From Pseudonocardia hierapolitana (GTDB lineage Bacteria > Actinomycetota > Actinomycetes > Mycobacteriales > Pseudonocardiaceae), in the NCBI RefSeq assembly GCF_007994075.1, contig NZ_VIWU01000001.1, positions 8,060,001 through 8,124,000 of the forward strand: a stretch of DNA of 64,000 bases, given 5' to 3'. Below, piece after piece: positions 45,282-54,554 of the stretch; position 1 is the first letter of the stretch, and each line of letters starts with the position of its first letter. The notes below the pieces were generated by a model. That model saw nothing but the letters and a program-made list of their open reading frames with translations, had not been told where the DNA came from and did no database searches. The translations under genes and the position numbers were made by a program.

Positions 45282-45380
45282 TCAGGGCAGCGACGACGAC
45301 TCCAGCCGCTGCAGGTAGCCGGCGAGCCGGACGGCGTCCTCCGGGTCCCAGCCGGGCCGCCCCGGCCTCTCCGTCTCCAC
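45282..45380 (-). CDS. Possible 32-residue protein
   Basis: A short frame with GTG start 9 bases after GGGAAGG. Every third codon position is G or C, the coding pattern of this genome, and the product (RPGWDPEDAVRLAGYLQRLE in its centre) is helical and acidic. It occupies the 172-bp space between two + strand genes. It could also be the remnant of a longer gene. Confidence 0.3.
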   Translation of the reverse strand: METERPGRPGWDPEDAVRLAGYLQRLESSSLP

Positions 45381-45426
45381 GAGCGCGTACCTTCCCGGGC
45401 GCCATCGTCGTGCGATGCTCGGGAGC

Positions 45427-47181
45427 ATGACCACGCAGGGCGCCGCGCTGCTGCTGTCGCGCCGAGACCTCGACTTCCTGCTCCACGACTGGCTGGACGC
45501 CGAGTCCCTGCTCACCCGGCCCCGGTTCGCCGAGCACTCCCGGGAGACCGTCGACGCCGTGCTCGACCTCGCCGCCGAGGTGGCCGCCGAGCACTTCGCG
45601 CCGCACAACAAGCGGGCCGACGCCGAGGAGCCGACGTTCGACGGCCGGCGCGTCCACATGATCCCCGAGGTCCGCAAGGCCCTGGACGTGCTGGCGCAGA
45701 CCGGCCTCATCGAGAGCAGCACGGAGCTGCCGCACGTCGTCTCGACGGCCGCGTTCGCGTGGTTCCAGGCCGCCAACCCGGGAACGTGGGCCTACCCGTT
45801 CCTGACGATCGCGGCCGCCAACCTGCTGCGCGCCCACGGCACGCCCGAGCAGATCGACGCCTACGTCGGCCCGATGGCCGAGGGCCGCTTCCACGGCACC
45901 ATGTGCCTGTCCGAGCCGCAGGCGGGATCGTCGCTGGCCGACATCACCACCCGCGCCGAGCCGCAGCCCGACGGCACCCACCGGCTCTTCGGCAACAAGA
46001 TGTGGATCTCCGCGGGCGAGCACGAGCTCGGCGAGAACATCGTCCACCTCGTGCTCGCCAAGATCCCGGGCGGCCCGCCGGGCGTGAAGGGGATCTCGCT
46101 GTTCGCCGTGCCCAAGTTCCTCGCCGACGGGCAGCGCAACGACATCGCCCTGGCCGGGCTCAACCACAAGATGGGCTACCGCGGCACCACCAACACCCTG
46201 CTCAACTTCGGCGAGGGCGCCCACACCCCCGACGGGCGCCCCGGCGCCGTCGGGCAGCTCGTCGGACCCCCGAACGGCGGGCTCGCCTGCATGTTCCACA
46301 TGATGAACGAGGCCCGGATCGGCGTCGGAGCGGGCGCGGCGGCCCTGGGCTACACCGGCTACCTCAAGTCCGTCGACTACGCCCGCACCCGCACGCAGGG
46401 CCGGCCGCCTGCCGGGAAGGACCCGGCCGCGCCGCCCGTCCCGATCATCGAGCACCCGGACGTCCGCCGGATGCTGCTCGCGCAGAAGTGCTACGCCGAG
46501 GGCGCCCTCGCGCTCGTGCTCTACTGCGGGCGGCTGCTCGACGAGCAGCACACCGGCGCCGACCCCGAGGGCGCCCTGCTGCTGCTCGACGTGCTCACCC
46601 CGATCGCGAAGAGCTGGCCGTCGCAGTGGTGCGTGGTCGCCAACGATCTCGCGATCCAGGTGCACGGCGGCTACGGCTACACCCGCGAGTACGACGTCGA
46701 GCAGCACTACCGCGACAACCGCCTCAACCCCATCCACGAGGGCACCCACGGCATCCAGGCCCTCGACCTCCTCGGGCGGAAGGTCGTGATGCAGGACGGG
46801 GCCGGGCTCACCTTGCTGCGCGAGCGGGTCGCCGCGACGTGCGCCCGTGCCACGACGGGTGAGCCCGCGGAGCTGGCTGCGCAGCTCACGGCGGTCTGGG
46901 ACCGGATCATCGCGGTCACGGCGCAGATCCACTCCACCGCCGACCCCGACCGCCTCGCCGACGCCACGACCTACCTCGAGGCCGTCGGCCACGCCGTCAT
47001 CGCCTGGATCTGGCTCGAGCAGTACCTGGCCTGCGGTGACCGGGACGAGCCGTTCCACCGCGGCAAGAGGCAGGCCGCCCGGTTCTTCTTCCGGCGCGAG
47101 CTGCCCCGCACCGGCCCGCAGCTCGACCTGCTCGCCGCGCTCGACCGCACCACCGTCGAGATGGATCCGGGCTGGTTCTGA
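45427..47181 (+). CDS. Acyl-CoA dehydrogenase, FadE5-like
   Basis: A 584-residue flavoprotein, longer than typical 380-residue members and similar in length to mycobacterial FadE5. Motifs are MCLSEPQAGSSLADITTRAE (FAD/substrate binding), NKMWISAGEHELGENIVHLV, VHGGYGYTREYDVEQHYRDN and the catalytic-base region NPIHEGTHGIQALDLLG. The C-terminal 120 residues carry the extra helical domain of the long class. It should introduce the alpha,beta double bond into acyl-CoA. The ATG at 45427 follows GGGAGC. Confidence 0.92.
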   Translation: MTTQGAALLLSRRDLDFLLHDWLDAESLLTRPRFAEHSRETVDAVLDLAAEVAAEHFAPHNKRADAEEPTFDGRRVHMIPEVRKALDVLAQTGLIESSTELPHVVSTAAFAWFQAANPGTWAYPFLTIAAANLLRAHGTPEQIDAYVGPMAEGRFHGTMCLSEPQAGSSLADITTRAEPQPDGTHRLFGNKMWISAGEHELGENIVHLVLAKIPGGPPGVKGISLFAVPKFLADGQRNDIALAGLNHKMGYRGTTNTLLNFGEGAHTPDGRPGAVGQLVGPPNGGLACMFHMMNEARIGVGAGAAALGYTGYLKSVDYARTRTQGRPPAGKDPAAPPVPIIEHPDVRRMLLAQKCYAEGALALVLYCGRLLDEQHTGADPEGALLLLDVLTPIAKSWPSQWCVVANDLAIQVHGGYGYTREYDVEQHYRDNRLNPIHEGTHGIQALDLLGRKVVMQDGAGLTLLRERVAATCARATTGEPAELAAQLTAVWDRIIAVTAQIHSTADPDRLADATTYLEAVGHAVIAWIWLEQYLACGDRDEPFHRGKRQAARFFFRRELPRTGPQLDLLAALDRTTVEMDPGWF

Positions 47182-47778
47182 TCAGCGCGACTGGAGCGCG
47201 TCCAGCGCCACCGCCATGGACGCGGCCACCCGGAAGTCGACGCGCGGGTCGGGCACGTCCACGACGTAGCGGTCGCGGATCGCCTTGCGCCGCTCGCTGG
47301 ACAGCACCGGCTGCCCGGTGGCGCTGTCCACGAAGTCGAAGTGGAAGACGAACGGCACCCAGATGTCGCCGATGTACGGGATGAAGTCCCACACCCTGCG
47401 CACGACGGCCAGAACCGGCCTGCGCTCCTTGCCGATGGCCTCGTAGCCCGGGCCGGCGAGGTGCCAGGTGGAGCGCAGCAGGCTCGCACCGAACGCCTTG
47501 CGGAAATAGCCGAGCCCGTTGCCGTACTCGTCGAACACGTCGTGCTCGGCGCTCACGTCGAGCCGCTGGCGGGCCTTGAACGAGAACACCGGGCGCGACC
47601 GGGACTCGTCGGCGTAGAAGGTGACCTCCTCGCGCAGCTTCATGCGTTTCTGCTGCGCGAACGCGAGGAGCGGGCCCTCGCTGCCGTCCGGCGCGGCGGC
47701 GCGGATCTCGTAGCGGTTGACCATCATCGTGATCCGCTGCCGGACGAAGAACCGCGGGACGTGCATCGGGGCGGTCAT
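47182..47778 (-). CDS. LURP-one-related (tubby/scramblase-fold) protein
   Basis: A 198-residue protein that looks like an actinobacterial LURP-one/Tubby-fold protein: FVRQRITMMVNRYEIRA, FAQQKRMKLREEVTFYADES and VFDEYGNGLGYFRKAFG are strand-rich stretches typical of that group. No membrane segment. The ATG at 47778 was preferred over one 10 codons upstream. Convergent to the acyl-CoA dehydrogenase: the stop codons are adjacent. Function unknown; related folds bind lipids. Confidence 0.65.
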   Translation of the reverse strand: MTAPMHVPRFFVRQRITMMVNRYEIRAAAPDGSEGPLLAFAQQKRMKLREEVTFYADESRSRPVFSFKARQRLDVSAEHDVFDEYGNGLGYFRKAFGASLLRSTWHLAGPGYEAIGKERRPVLAVVRRVWDFIPYIGDIWVPFVFHFDFVDSATGQPVLSSERRKAIRDRYVVDVPDPRVDFRVAASMAVALDALQSR

Positions 47779-47837
47779 GGTCACGAGTCTGGCAGCTGGA
47801 TCTTTCACCCCGCATCTCCCACTGACACTCTGTCACC

Positions 47838-48683
47838 ATGGGTATGCGCAGCGGTGCCCTCGTCCGCAGACGGCAGCTCGCCCGCATCCTGCGCGACCTG
47901 CGCCGCGGTTCCGGGCTGACCATCGAGGAGCTCGCTCCCCGGCTGGACTTCTCCCCGAGCAAGCTGAGCCGCATCGAGAACGCCCACCAGGGGGTCGACG
48001 TCCACGTCGTGCGCACGATGATGGACATCTTCGGCGTCACCGGTGACCAGTGGAACGCGCTGCTCACCCTCACCCGGGAGGCGAGCGCCAAGGGCTGGTG
48101 GCGGGCCTACGGCCTCGACGACCAGGGCTACGTGCCCCTCGAGGCCGAGGCGGGCACCGTGCGCGAGTACACGGTGAACTACCTGCCCGGCCTCCTGCAG
48201 ACCGCCGACTACGCGCGGGCCCTGTTCGAGAGCTCGCTGCACGCCGGAAGCCGGGCGGTGCGGGAGAACGACGTCGACGTGCGCATGATCCGGCAGAAGC
48301 GGCTCACCGATCCCGAGCACCCGCTGACGCTGGTCGCGGTGATCGAGGAGGCGGCGGTGCGGCGGGTGATCGGCGACCCCGACGTGATGTGCGCGCAGCT
48401 CGCGCACGTCCTGGAGACCGCCGAGCTCGACACGGTGACCATCCAGGTGCTGCCGGCGGACGTAGGCGCCTACCAGGGTGTGACCGGGGCGTTCACTCTG
48501 CTCAGCTTCGAGACCCTGGGAGAACCGGACATCGGCTACGTCGAGCACCCCATGGGGTCGGTCCATATCGAGAAGGCCGAGGACGTCGCCCGGGGTAGGG
48601 TCGTGTTCGACCACCTGCGCTCGCTGGCGCTGAGCCCCGAGGAGTCGGCGGCCCTGATCGAGCGGGTGGCCATGCAGATGTGA
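47838..48683 (+). CDS. XRE-family regulator with DUF5753 domain
   Basis: A 281-residue regulator. An N-terminal helix-turn-helix (LRDLRRGSGLTIEELAPRLD then FSPSKLSRIENAHQGV) is followed by the DUF5753 domain (YLPGLLQTADYARALFESSL, ending before LSPEESAALIERVAMQM). This is the WhiJ-like half of a typical actinomycete pair. A DUF397 gene follows 24 bases downstream. Such pairs act like regulator/antiregulator modules in development or antibiotic control (family knowledge). Confidence 0.92.
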   Translation: MGMRSGALVRRRQLARILRDLRRGSGLTIEELAPRLDFSPSKLSRIENAHQGVDVHVVRTMMDIFGVTGDQWNALLTLTREASAKGWWRAYGLDDQGYVPLEAEAGTVREYTVNYLPGLLQTADYARALFESSLHAGSRAVRENDVDVRMIRQKRLTDPEHPLTLVAVIEEAAVRRVIGDPDVMCAQLAHVLETAELDTVTIQVLPADVGAYQGVTGAFTLLSFETLGEPDIGYVEHPMGSVHIEKAEDVARGRVVFDHLRSLALSPEESAALIERVAMQM

Positions 48684-48707
48684 GGCCGCGACGCGAAGAG
48701 GTGCCCG

Positions 48708-48929
48708 ATGCCCGCCCCGATTCTCGACGGCCTGGCCTGGCGCAAGAGCAGCTTCAGCGGCAGCGGCGGCAACAGCAGCGGCTGCGTCGAGGTGGCGCCC
48801 CTCGCCGACGGCGGCATGGCGGTACGCGACACGAAGGACCGGTCCCGGGCGATGCACCGCCACTCGGCGTCGGCGTGGCGCGCATTCGTCACGGGAATCC
48901 GAGCGGGCGAGTTCAGCACACCGAAATAG
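48708..48929 (+). CDS. DUF397 protein, partner of the XRE regulator
   Basis: A 73-residue protein with the DUF397 core WRKSSFSGSGGNSSGCVEVA and VRDTKDRSRAM and the C-terminal WRAFVTGIRAGEF. It is the small half of the XRE/DUF397 pair encoded together. A CTTCACACA palindrome begins directly after its stop codon. Confidence 0.93.
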   Translation: MPAPILDGLAWRKSSFSGSGGNSSGCVEVAPLADGGMAVRDTKDRSRAMHRHSASAWRAFVTGIRAGEFSTPK

Positions 48930-49001
48930 CCACTTCACACACCCACGGCGCGCTTCACACAATGCCGGCCATATGTGAAGTCCGCGCCGGATGTGTGAAG
49001 C
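48930..49001. repeat. Nested palindrome, CTTCACACA family, copy 2
   Basis: An imperfect inverted repeat with CTTCACACACCCAC and GCTTCACACAATGCC on the left, mirrored by ATATGTGAAGTCCGC and ATGTGTGAAGC on the right. It starts immediately after the DUF397 stop. Divergence between the arms suggests an older copy than that at 15564. Confidence 0.75.
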
Positions 49002-49060
49002 CGCCTCACCGGGTGGACGGTCCAGTCCCCGACCGGTTTCGCCCCACCGCTGACGCACCC

Positions 49061-49133
49061 ACTTCACACACTCGGGGTGCGCTTCACACAAGGCGGGCCT
49101 TGTGTGAAGCCCACACTGGATGTGTGAAGTCGC
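49061..49133. repeat. Nested palindrome, CTTCACACA family, copy 3
   Basis: ACTTCACACACTCGGGGTGC and GCTTCACACAAGGC are mirrored by CCTTGTGTGAAGCCC and GGATGTGTGAAGT. It ends one base before the stop codon of the convergent YesL-like gene. Only 59 bases separate it from copy 2, so both convergent genes end in their own element. Confidence 0.8.
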
Positions 49134-49134
49134 C

Positions 49135-49737
49135 TCATCGTTGCCGGGGCAGGACCAGCCGGCGGTGCACCGCGTGCAGGGCCAGTACGAGCAGCGCCGG
49201 GAGCACCAGCACCACCCCGGGCAGGAGCACGGCCAGCAGCACCGCGACACCCGTCACCGCCAGGGCCGCGAGGCCGGCCACGGGGGCGCGGAGCAGGTCC
49301 GTCCAGCCTCCGGCCAGCGCGGCGCGCCAGCCGCCGCCGGCCAGCCGCGGCACGGCCAGCAGCACGACGGCGGCGAGGCACGCGATCGCCACGCCGAACG
49401 CGGCCAGCACCGCGCCACCCCCCGGCACCACGCCGGCACGCAGCCAGCTGACCTGCTGGGCGGCGACCAGGACCGCGAGCACGCCGACCACGCTCACCGG
49501 CACCCCGGGCAGCAGTCTGCGCACGAACTCCGCACCGATCTCCCGGTAGGACGGCAGGTCGTCGTGGTCGGCCCAGTGCCCGACGGCCGTGGACAGGGTG
49601 GCCACCACCGCACCGACCGTCACCACCGGGAGGCTCACCAGCACCGCGACGATGCCGAGCAGGGCGAGCTCGCCGATGCGGCGCAGCTGCTCCTTCCAGC
49701 CGCGGACGGGCACGCCGGTCATCGCCTCAGCTGTCAT
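49135..49737 (-). CDS. YesL-like (DUF624) membrane protein
   Basis: A 200-residue protein with four to five hydrophobic segments (LALLGIVAVLVSLPVVTVGA, VVGVLAVLVAAQQVSWLRAG, AAFGVAIACLAAVVLLAVPR, LLAVLLPGVVLVLPALLVLA). The layout matches DUF624/YesL proteins that often accompany CUT1 importers for pectin-derived or other sugars. Its ATG overlaps the stop of the permease upstream, placing it last in the transporter operon. Its own role is not known. Confidence 0.75.
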   Translation of the reverse strand: MTAEAMTGVPVRGWKEQLRRIGELALLGIVAVLVSLPVVTVGAVVATLSTAVGHWADHDDLPSYREIGAEFVRRLLPGVPVSVVGVLAVLVAAQQVSWLRAGVVPGGGAVLAAFGVAIACLAAVVLLAVPRLAGGGWRAALAGGWTDLLRAPVAGLAALAVTGVAVLLAVLLPGVVLVLPALLVLALHAVHRRLVLPRQR

Positions 49738-50636
49738 CCCTTGATGCCGCTCGTGTTGATCCCGTCGACGATGAGCCGCTGGAACACCAGGAAGAACAGG
49801 AACACCGGCACCAGCGAGAGCACCGACATCGCGAACATCGGCGCGATGGCCGCCTGCCCGCTCGAGTCGAGGAACAGCCGGAGGCCGATCGGCACGGTGT
49901 AGGCGTCGAGGTCGTTGAGGTAGACGAGCTGGGTGAAGAAGTCGTTCCAGGTCCAGATGAACGAGAACACCGCGGTGGTGACGAGCGCAGGCTTCGTGAG
50001 CGGCAGCACCACGAAGAAGAAGCGCCGGTAGGGTCCGCAGCCGTCGATCTCGGCCGCCTCATCGAGGCTGCGCGGGATGCCCCGCATGAACTGCACCATG
50101 AGGAACACGAAGAACGCCTCGGTGGCGAGGAACTTCGGCACGATCAGCGGCAGCGGGGTGTTGATCCACTCCAGGCTGTTGAACAGCACGTACTGCGGCA
50201 CGATCAGCACGTGGTGCGGCAGCAGCAGCGTGCCGATCATGATCGCGAACCAGAAGCCGCGCAGCGGGAACTTGAGCCGGGCGAACGCGAACGCGGCCAG
50301 CGAGCAGGACACCACGTTGCCGATGACCACACCGGCCGCGACCATGGCGCTGTTCAGGAAGAACGTCCCGAACGTGACGCCCGGGATCCCGGTCCAGCCC
50401 TCGGGGTAGTTCTGCGGGCTGAACTCGCGCGGGAGCACGTTGACGTTGTTGAGGATCTCCTGCGGCGCCTTGAACGACGTGCCGATCATGTAGGCGATCG
50501 GGTAGAGCGCCACGAGGAGGATCGCGATCAGCACGACGTGCGCGGTGGCGCCCTCGTACCAGCGGCCCTTCTGCCCGGCCGGACCGGGTGCGGCCGGTGA
50601 GACGCCGACCGGTGCGACTGCGGTGGTGGTGGCCAT
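49734..50636 (-). CDS. CUT1 sugar ABC transporter permease (MalG type)
   Basis: A 300-residue inner-membrane permease with six helices. The EAA-loop pattern AAEIDGCGPYRRFFFVVLPL and the segment IMIGTLLLPHHVLIVPQYVL are typical of MalG-like subunits. The N-terminal 30 residues are alanine/proline-rich and cytoplasmic. The ATG overlaps the stop of the companion permease. It should form the channel with the upstream subunit and be driven by a shared MsiK-type ATPase encoded elsewhere (inference from the lack of a local ATPase). Confidence 0.92.
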   Translation of the reverse strand: MATTTAVAPVGVSPAAPGPAGQKGRWYEGATAHVVLIAILLVALYPIAYMIGTSFKAPQEILNNVNVLPREFSPQNYPEGWTGIPGVTFGTFFLNSAMVAAGVVIGNVVSCSLAAFAFARLKFPLRGFWFAIMIGTLLLPHHVLIVPQYVLFNSLEWINTPLPLIVPKFLATEAFFVFLMVQFMRGIPRSLDEAAEIDGCGPYRRFFFVVLPLTKPALVTTAVFSFIWTWNDFFTQLVYLNDLDAYTVPIGLRLFLDSSGQAAIAPMFAMSVLSLVPVFLFFLVFQRLIVDGINTSGIKG

Positions 50637-51595
50637 CAGCGGTCCCCATCGTCGGCGTAGTGGACCCAGAGCGAGCCGCTGCGGAAGACGAACGCGGTGA
50701 TGATGCCGAGGGCGATGAGGAACACCCACGCCATCGCCGACGCGTAGCCCATCTGGAAGTCCCCGAACCCGCGCAGGTACAGGTACACCGTGTAGAGCAG
50801 CGTGGAGTCGGCCGGGCCGCCGGTGCCACCGCTGATCACGAACGCCGCGGTGAAGCCCTGGAACCCGGCGATCGTCTCCAGCACCACGTTGAAGAACAGC
50901 ACCGGCGACAGCAGCGGCAGCGTGACGTGCAAGAACTGCTTGAGCCGCCCGGCACCGTCGAGCGCGGCGGCCTCGAACATCTCCGTCGGGATCTGCTTGA
51001 GCCCGGCGAGGAAGATCACCATCGGGGCGCCGAACTGCCAGGCCGCGAGGATCACGAGCGTGCCCAGGGCGAAGGACGGGTCGGCGATCCATGCCCGGCC
51101 CGGGATGCCGAAGACCGCCAGCACCCCGTTGATCGCTCCCTGGCCGCCGAACAGCGTCTGCCACACGATCGCGATGGCGACGCTGCCGCCCAGCAGCGAC
51201 GGCACGTAGTACAGCGAGCGGTACAGCCCGACGCCGCGCCGGTTGCGGTAGAGCAGCAGTGCGACGCCGAGGGCGACGGCGAGCTTGAGCGGCACCGACG
51301 TGACCGCGAACAGCAGGGTGGCGCCCACCGAGTTCCAGAACTGGGGGTCACCCGTGAACATCCGCTCGTAGTTCTCCAGGCCCACCCACTCCGGGTCCTG
51401 CAGCAGGTCGTAGTCGGTGAAGCTCAGGTAGAGCGAATAGAGCATCGGCAGCAGCGTGATGCCGAGGAGGCCGAGCAACCACGGGCTGAGGAAGACGTAG
51501 CCTGCGATCGCCTCCTTCCGGCGTCCGGGCCGGCCGCGGGATGCCGTGTGCCGCGGGCCGGCGGCGGGGGTCGGCCGTACTGCCGTGTCCACCAT
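50636..51595 (-). CDS. CUT1 sugar ABC transporter permease (MalF type)
   Basis: A 319-residue permease with six helices. AGYVFLSPWLLGLLGITLLP then MLYSLYLSFTDYDLL, and the EAA loop MFEAAALDGAGRLKQFLHVT, are characteristic of MalF-like CUT1 subunits. It lies between the binding-protein gene (14 bases upstream) and the MalG-type gene (1-base overlap) in a standard binding protein-permease-permease order. Confidence 0.92.
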   Translation of the reverse strand: MVDTAVRPTPAAGPRHTASRGRPGRRKEAIAGYVFLSPWLLGLLGITLLPMLYSLYLSFTDYDLLQDPEWVGLENYERMFTGDPQFWNSVGATLLFAVTSVPLKLAVALGVALLLYRNRRGVGLYRSLYYVPSLLGGSVAIAIVWQTLFGGQGAINGVLAVFGIPGRAWIADPSFALGTLVILAAWQFGAPMVIFLAGLKQIPTEMFEAAALDGAGRLKQFLHVTLPLLSPVLFFNVVLETIAGFQGFTAAFVISGGTGGPADSTLLYTVYLYLRGFGDFQMGYASAMAWVFLIALGIITAFVFRSGSLWVHYADDGDR

Positions 51596-51609
51596 CGAAC
51601 GTGCTCCCG

Positions 51610-52953
51610 TCAGCTCGCGGCGCGCTCGAGCTCGCCGGCGGCCTGCGTGACGAACTCCGCGGCGCCGTCGGCGGGCGACTGGCGGCCGAAGCCGACGTTC
51701 TCCGCGGAGGCCTGCAGGAGACGGCCGAGCTGCGAATCGCCCTGGGCGGGCACCGGCGGGGTGGGGCCGGCCTCGGCGACGACCTTCTCGTCGTAGTCGA
51801 GGACGTACTTCAGCTGGTCGTCGAAGTTCGGGGAGACCACGTCGCGCACCTGCTTGTTGGGCGGCAGGCCGCGCTCGGTGCCGAGGATCGCGCCCGCCTC
51901 CGGGTCGCTGACGAAGAAGTTGATGACGTCGACGGCCGTGGCGATGTTGTCACCGCCGGTGTAGGCGGTGAAGAACTGCGACGGGCGGGCGTACGCACCG
52001 CTGCGCGGGCCCGGGATCGGCACGAGACCGACCTCGTGGTCGGTCGACTTGTCGACCTCGGTGAGCTGGTTGTCGTAGCTGAAGGTGAGCGCGGTGTTCT
52101 TGGTGACGACGGTGTTCTTGGAGATGTCACCGGCGTTGGCCGGCTGCGCGACCTCCTGCGGCGAGGCGGCGCCGGACTTCCGGAGCCCGTCCCACAGCTC
52201 GAACCAAGCGGTGACGTCCTCGGCGGTGAACCCGGGCTTCTGACCGTCGTAGAGCTCCTTGCCGTTCTGGCGCAGCCAGTACTCGAACAGGCTGATGTTG
52301 GCGCTCTCGTCGCGCATGGCCCACGGCGCGTTCCCGGTGGCCGTGGTGACCTGGGCGGCCCAGGTACCGAACTCCTCCCAGGTGGCCCAGCCGTTCTCCG
52401 GCGGGAGCATGCCGATCCGCTCCAGCACCGTCTTGTCGTAGTGCAGCGCCTGCGTGTTGGCCGCGAGCGGCACGGCGTAGAGCTTTCCGTCGACCCTGCC
52501 GGTGCCCAGCAGCTTCTCGTCGATGCCGTCGACCTGCAGCGTGTTGCCCACCCACGGGTCGAGCTCGGCGAGCAGGCCCTTGCTCGAGTACTCGCGCAGC
52601 ACGCGGTTGTCGATCTGGATGATGTCGGCGGCGTTGCGGCCCGCGGCGGTCGTGTTGACCTTGTCGTAGTAGCCGGAGTAGCCCTGCCACTGCGTGGTGA
52701 AGGTGACGTTCGGGTGCTTCTGCGTGTAGAGGTCGAGCACCTTCTGCGTGAGCTCGGCCCGCGCCGGGCCGCCCCACCAGGTGACCTCGAGCTGCACCGG
52801 CTGCTCGCGCTCCGGCGGTCCGCCCGCCTCCTGGTCGCTCGCGCGCGACCCGCCGCCACCGCACGCGGCGGTGGCGAGGACGGTGAGCGCGGCAGCGCCC
52901 GCCAGTACGGTGCGCAGGGACCGGGCGGACCCGCGCCTGCCGAGGATGGCCAT
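51610..52953 (-). CDS. CUT1 sugar ABC transporter substrate-binding lipoprotein
   Basis: A 447-residue extracellular binding protein. The signal peptide ends in a lipobox (VLATAAC followed by GGGG), so the protein is lipid-anchored. The mature part is family-1 type: VQLEVTWWGGPARAELTQKV, ADIIQIDNRVLREYSSKGLL, YAVPLAANTQALHYDKTVLE, PENGWATWEEFGTWAA. It is first in the operon. The neighbouring uronate-isomerase-like and Gfo/Idh genes suggest a uronic acid or its oligomer as ligand (inference). Confidence 0.93.
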   Translation of the reverse strand: MAILGRRGSARSLRTVLAGAAALTVLATAACGGGGSRASDQEAGGPPEREQPVQLEVTWWGGPARAELTQKVLDLYTQKHPNVTFTTQWQGYSGYYDKVNTTAAGRNAADIIQIDNRVLREYSSKGLLAELDPWVGNTLQVDGIDEKLLGTGRVDGKLYAVPLAANTQALHYDKTVLERIGMLPPENGWATWEEFGTWAAQVTTATGNAPWAMRDESANISLFEYWLRQNGKELYDGQKPGFTAEDVTAWFELWDGLRKSGAASPQEVAQPANAGDISKNTVVTKNTALTFSYDNQLTEVDKSTDHEVGLVPIPGPRSGAYARPSQFFTAYTGGDNIATAVDVINFFVSDPEAGAILGTERGLPPNKQVRDVVSPNFDDQLKYVLDYDEKVVAEAGPTPPVPAQGDSQLGRLLQASAENVGFGRQSPADGAAEFVTQAAGELERAAS

Positions 52954-53164
52954 GGGGAGCTCCTTCGATCACACTGGCCCGGATCGGCCACCCTCTGTGG
53001 CGGCGAGCACAGGGCCTGGCTCGTGGGCAATTAGTTCAGAGCGACGGCGTGACGTCAACAACGTCTTGCGGTTTTTTTCAGCCGTTTGCATCATTGGTCC
53101 GCCGCCGCTTCGGCAGCGGTGCCCCACAACGCCGTGAGCTGCCCGCTCAGCCGAACCGCCCTGC

Positions 53165-53178
53165 TGCAAGCCTTTGCA
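53165..53178. promoter_or_regulatory. LacI/GalR-type operator TGCAAGCCTTTGCA
   Basis: TGCAA and TTGCA flank a 4-base centre in the 250-bp space between the divergent binding-protein gene and the Gfo/Idh gene. TGCAA-type inverted repeats are usual LacI-family sites. A TTGAC-rich stretch near 53050 on the minus strand could be the importer promoter. No LacI gene lies in the window, so the regulator would act from elsewhere. Confidence 0.5.
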
Positions 53179-53203
53179 GTCGGCCCCAGCACCGGGAGTG
53201 TGC

Positions 53204-54553
53204 ATGTCCTTCAGCGCCGCGAACTCGCCGCGCCCCCGCTACGCGATCGTCGGCCTCGGCGGCCGCGCCCAGATGTTCGTCGACGCGCTCACCGGCGCGC
53301 ACGCCGACACGGCGCAGCTCGTCGCGTTCTGTGACGTCAACCAGACCCGCATGGACGTGCACAACCGCACCGTGGTCGATGCCGGCCTGCCGGCCGTCCC
53401 GACGTACAAGGCGCAGGACTTCGGCCGGATGCTCGATGCCGAGCGGGTCGACACCGTGATCGTCACGTCGATCGACCGCACCCACGACCAGTACATCGTC
53501 GCCGCGCTGCGCGCAGGCCGCGACGTGATCACCGAGAAGCCGATGACCACCGACGCGGAGCGGTGCAAGCGGATCCTCGACGCCCAGGCCGAGACCGGCG
53601 GCAAGATCACCGTCACCTTCAACTACCGCTACAACCCCCTGCACACGCGGGTGCGCGAGGTGATCGCCTCCGGCGCCATCGGCGATGTCGGATCCGTGCA
53701 CTTCGAGTGGCTGCTCGACACCCGCCACGGCGCCGACTACTTCCGCCGCTGGCACCGCGACAAGGCCAACTCCGGCGGGCTCATGGTGCACAAGGCCACC
53801 CACCACTTCGACCTGGTCAACTGGTGGATCGCGTCCTCCCCCGACGTCGTCTACGGGCTCGGCCGCCTGTTCTTCTACGGCGACGAGAACGGGCGCAGGC
53901 GCGGGCTCGCCCGGCCGTACCCGCGTGCCCACGGCGCCCCCGAGGCCGCCGACGACCCGTTCGCCCTGCACCTGGCCGGCAACGAGAAGATGACCGCGCT
54001 CTACCTCGACGCCGAGCACGAGGACGGCTACCACCGCGACCAGAACGTCTTCGGTCCCGGCATCACGATCGAGGACGACATGGCCGTCGCCGTGCGTTAC
54101 CGCAGCGGTGCCACCATGAGCTACCACCTCACGGCCTACTCGCCGTGGGAGGGCTACCGGGTCGGGTTCAACGGCAGCGCAGGCCGCCTCGAGCTCGACG
54201 TCATGGAGAACTCGTTCGTCGACCCCGGCACCGCCGGGAAGGTCGCGGGTGAGGCCGTGCACGGCAGGCCCGGCACCGAGGTGCGGCCCGAGCCGGACCA
54301 CGGCGCGCGGCTCACGCTGCGCAAGCACTGGGAGAAGCCCGAGGACCTGGACCTCCCCGACACCAGCGGCGGCCACGGCGGCGGCGACGAGCGGATGCTC
54401 GCCGACATCTTCGGTGGCAAGGTCGTCGAGGACCCGCTCGGCCGGGCGTCCACCCACCGCGACGGCGCGCTGTCGCTGCTCACCGGCCTGGCCGCCAACC
54501 GTTCCTTCGAGACCGGCCTGCCGGTCCGGGCCGACGACATCCTGGAGCTCTGA
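53204..54553 (+). CDS. Gfo/Idh/MocA-family oxidoreductase
   Basis: A 449-residue NAD(P)-dependent sugar oxidoreductase. The nucleotide fold YAIVGLGGRAQMFVDALTG is at the N-terminus, and the catalytic lysine is in VITEKPMTTDAERC. The C-terminal domain includes FNYRYNPLHTRVREVIASGA and MVHKATHHFDLVNWW with paired histidines. The ATG at 53204 follows a GGGAGTG ribosome site. One base separates it from the uronate-isomerase-like gene, so they act in one pathway. Length exceeds the common 340-390 residues because of extra loops in the C-terminal half. Confidence 0.9.
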   Translation: MSFSAANSPRPRYAIVGLGGRAQMFVDALTGAHADTAQLVAFCDVNQTRMDVHNRTVVDAGLPAVPTYKAQDFGRMLDAERVDTVIVTSIDRTHDQYIVAALRAGRDVITEKPMTTDAERCKRILDAQAETGGKITVTFNYRYNPLHTRVREVIASGAIGDVGSVHFEWLLDTRHGADYFRRWHRDKANSGGLMVHKATHHFDLVNWWIASSPDVVYGLGRLFFYGDENGRRRGLARPYPRAHGAPEAADDPFALHLAGNEKMTALYLDAEHEDGYHRDQNVFGPGITIEDDMAVAVRYRSGATMSYHLTAYSPWEGYRVGFNGSAGRLELDVMENSFVDPGTAGKVAGEAVHGRPGTEVRPEPDHGARLTLRKHWEKPEDLDLPDTSGGHGGGDERMLADIFGGKVVEDPLGRASTHRDGALSLLTGLAANRSFETGLPVRADDILEL

Positions 54554-54554
54554 C

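Noticed and set aside
48930..49133. Insertion sequence bounded by copies 2 and 3 of the palindrome
   Set aside because: The 59 bases between them hold no coding sequence and no target duplication was evident.
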